Shown: positions 62,245 to 64,000 of the stretch, piece after piece
How positions within the stretch are numbered: position 1 is the stretch's first letter
Layout: the number at the start of each line of letters is the position of its first letter
The notes under the pieces: generated by a model
Seen by the model: the letters and a program-made list of their open reading frames with translations, nothing else
Database searches by the model: none
What the model was told of the DNA's origin: nothing
Origin: Sphingomonas chungangi
Lineage (GTDB): Bacteria > Pseudomonadota > Alphaproteobacteria > Sphingomonadales > Sphingomonadaceae
NCBI RefSeq assembly: GCF_013778325.1
Contig: NZ_JACEIB010000025.1
Coordinates: forward strand, 1 to 64,000
Length of the DNA stretch: 64,000 bases
Direction of reading: 5' to 3'
Program-made: the position numbers and the translations under genes

Positions 62245-63531
62245 ATGGACGGCATGCGGGGGATCGATCACGAGCCCGGCGACGGGCACGAGCCCTCATA
62301 CGAGGCCGAGCGTCTGCCCGCCATCGGCAGCGACGAGCGGCGCATGCACGTGCGCGCCTACAATTTCTGGGTCTCGATGCTCGGCGGTCGCGCCTACCCT
62401 TCCATCGAGGATCTCGATCCCGAGCATAGCGAGGATTTCGGCCCGCATTCGGTGCTGCTCGATTTCACCGGCGGCATCGAGGATCCGGCGATTACCTTCC
62501 TCGGCGCCTCGCTACGCCGCGAATGCGGGCTGGATCACGACATCCACAACATTTCCGACGTGCCGAGCCGCTCGCTGCTCAGCCGCCTGACCGACCATTA
62601 TCTCCAGATCCTCGCCAACCGCGCGCCGATCGGCTTCGAGGCCGAGTTCGTCAGCCAGCGGGGCACGAACACCATGTATCGCGGCATCCTGATGCCCTTC
62701 TCGTCCGACGACGACACGATCGACTTCGTTTATGGCGTGATCAACTGGAAGGAAGCGCCGGTCGAGGCCGCGCCCGCTCCAGTGATCGTCGCCGAGCAGG
62801 AGCCAGTCGCCGAGACGCCGGCCGCACCGGTGTGGGCCGATGGCCCGTTCGGCGCGCTGGAGCAGCCGCAGCGCGAGGTGCCGCAGGGCGATGGCGCCGA
62901 GGACGAAGCGTTCGGCTCCGAGGATCTGCTCCCCGGCCACAACGCCGCGCTGGCGGATCATCTCGCCGCCGCGCGAGATCAGGCCGAAGCGGCGCAGGGC
63001 GCCCGCCTCAAGAGCCGCGCCGCGCTCTATCGCGCGCTGGGGCTCGCATACGATTTCTCGCTGCTCGCCGATGCGCGGCCCGGCGAATATGCCGAGCTGC
63101 TCGACGATGCCGGGGTGAAGGCGCAGAAGCGCGCGCCGATGACGGCGGTGATCAAGCTGGTCTTCGGCCATGATGTCGACAAGGCGCGCGCTACCGAGTT
63201 CGCCGCGACGCTCGCTTATGCCCACCGTCTCGGCATCGAGCCGGGCGCACTGGCCGAGCATATCGAGGCGCTGCCGGGCGGCCTGAAGGCGATGGTCTCG
63301 GCCGAGCGGCAGGCGAGGAAACCCGTCACCGCTCCGCCGAGCCATGCCGAGATCGCGCGTGCGGCTCTGCGCAAGGTCGCAGCCCAGATCGTGATCGACC
63401 TGCCGTCCGACTCGGGCGAGTTCGTGCTTCTGCTGGCACGTCGCGAGGGCGACGGGAAGCTCGCCGTGATCGCGCCGGTGCCCGAGGAAGAGAGCCTCGT
63501 CGATCGTGCCATCCGCAAGATCACGCGCTGA
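62245..63531 (+). CDS. PAS-like domain protein upstream of NAD-glutamate dehydrogenase
   Basis: A 428-residue cytoplasmic protein. The N-terminal part (RMHVRAYNFWVSMLGGRAYP, LLDFTGGIEDPAITFLG, TDHYLQILANRAPIGFEAEF) follows the order of a PAS_5-type sensory domain. A Pro/Ala/Glu-rich linker leads to a mostly helical C-terminal region. ATG 62245 has GGAGAAG before it; ATG 62179 would add 22 residues. This gene sits just before the glutamate dehydrogenase gene on the same strand. Role unknown. Confidence 0.72.
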   Translation: MDGMRGIDHEPGDGHEPSYEAERLPAIGSDERRMHVRAYNFWVSMLGGRAYPSIEDLDPEHSEDFGPHSVLLDFTGGIEDPAITFLGASLRRECGLDHDIHNISDVPSRSLLSRLTDHYLQILANRAPIGFEAEFVSQRGTNTMYRGILMPFSSDDDTIDFVYGVINWKEAPVEAAPAPVIVAEQEPVAETPAAPVWADGPFGALEQPQREVPQGDGAEDEAFGSEDLLPGHNAALADHLAAARDQAEAAQGARLKSRAALYRALGLAYDFSLLADARPGEYAELLDDAGVKAQKRAPMTAVIKLVFGHDVDKARATEFAATLAYAHRLGIEPGALAEHIEALPGGLKAMVSAERQARKPVTAPPSHAEIARAALRKVAAQIVIDLPSDSGEFVLLLARREGDGKLAVIAPVPEEESLVDRAIRKITR

Positions 63532-63694
63532 CAGCGACCGACAGGCGCAACAAAGATTCGCTACCCTCCGATCGGCCTGACGCGCCGTTGCTTTTAGCCC
63601 TCCGGGGTTGAGCGGCGGCACTTAGAGGCGCATATCGGCCGCGAAATCGGCCCCGAAAACGGGGCGATACCCCGCGCAAGGAGCGGAACGAGCG

Positions 63695-64000
63695 ATGACG
63701 GCATCTGTGGCGAGCGAAGCGACTTCCGGCGACAGGACGGAGGTGGCGCCCGGCCTCATCCGCGAGATCGCGGGTGTGCTGACGGCGGGTGCGCTGCCCG
63801 GCGAGACCGACGGTTTCGACGCTGCGGCCTGCGAAGCCGCTGCCGCCTTCATCGCCACCGCCGCCGCCAGGCGCGCACCCGAGAAGCCAGGCTTCGCACT
63901 CGATTCGACCGGTGGCGAGGGTGGCCGCCGGCTTATGCGGCTCGCCATCGTCAACGACGACATGCCCTTTCTGGTGGATTCGGTCGCCGCCGCGCTCGCC
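63695..64000 (+). CDS. NAD-dependent glutamate dehydrogenase, large (GDH-180) type, 5' part
   Basis: First 102 codons of a gene that runs off the window. After a low-complexity start (MTASVASEATSGDRTEVAPG) comes MRLAIVNDDMPFLVDSVAAA, the conserved N-terminal segment of the ~1,500-residue NAD-specific glutamate dehydrogenases, which oxidise glutamate to 2-oxoglutarate and ammonia. AAGGAGCGG precedes ATG 63695. Only the start is visible, so the catalytic domain cannot be checked. Confidence 0.88.
   Translation, partial: MTASVASEATSGDRTEVAPGLIREIAGVLTAGALPGETDGFDAAACEAAAAFIATAAARRAPEKPGFALDSTGGEGGRRLMRLAIVNDDMPFLVDSVAAALA

Overview
The window looks like a chromosome segment of a high-GC alphaproteobacterium, most likely a sphingomonad (Sphingomonas, Novosphingobium or Sphingobium type). 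The evidence is the dense high-GC coding, the hisS-prfA-prmC cluster beside a DUF4167 gene, the PAS-like gene followed by a large NAD-glutamate dehydrogenase, and GAACGG/CCGTTC-bordered REP-like palindromes. This is inferred from gene content; no search was run.

Layout. (1) 0-15.5 kb is housekeeping and accessory core: polysaccharide flippase, CBS protein, YciA-type thioesterase, DUF4167 protein, prmC, prfA, hisS, ppa, M61 peptidase, DUF1345 protein, a glycosyltransferase-like protein, a GNAT acetyltransferase and a patatin protein with a large membrane insertion. (2) 16.0-43.8 kb is one catabolic block. It holds a P450 and a LysR gene, then four long minus-strand operons for uptake (TonB receptor, MFS), terminal oxidation (alcohol and aldehyde dehydrogenases), CoA activation, alpha-methylacyl-CoA racemisation, dehydrogenation, hydration and thiolase/DUF35 cleavage. 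The set resembles bacterial degradation of steroids or other branched isoprenoid acids; the actual substrate is not readable from sequence. Each of the four operons has one copy of the same 22-bp imperfect palindrome before its first gene, and a TetR gene sits at the end of one of them, so they probably form one regulon.

(3) 44.70-62.07 kb is a 17-kb genomic island integrated in tRNA-Thr(CGU). The intact tRNA is at 62023-62098 and a 45-bp copy of its 3' part is at 44698-44742. The island has a tyrosine integrase, a VapE-like ATPase, two PD-(D/E)XK-like proteins, a GIY-YIG-like protein, a DUF4145 protein, a PadR regulator and an unusual number of small exported proteins or lipoproteins. It also carries two diverged copies of a ~215-bp noncoding element. 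A serine-recombinase remnant lies just outside the left end. (4) 62.2-64 kb returns to core: a PAS-like protein and the first 102 codons of NAD-glutamate dehydrogenase.

Working together, the catabolic block would import a hydrophobic substrate, oxidise a terminal methyl or alcohol to an acid, make the CoA thioester, fix the stereochemistry of the alpha-methyl group and shorten the chain by beta-oxidation and aldol-type cleavage. The island is independent cargo; most of its genes have no function I can name.
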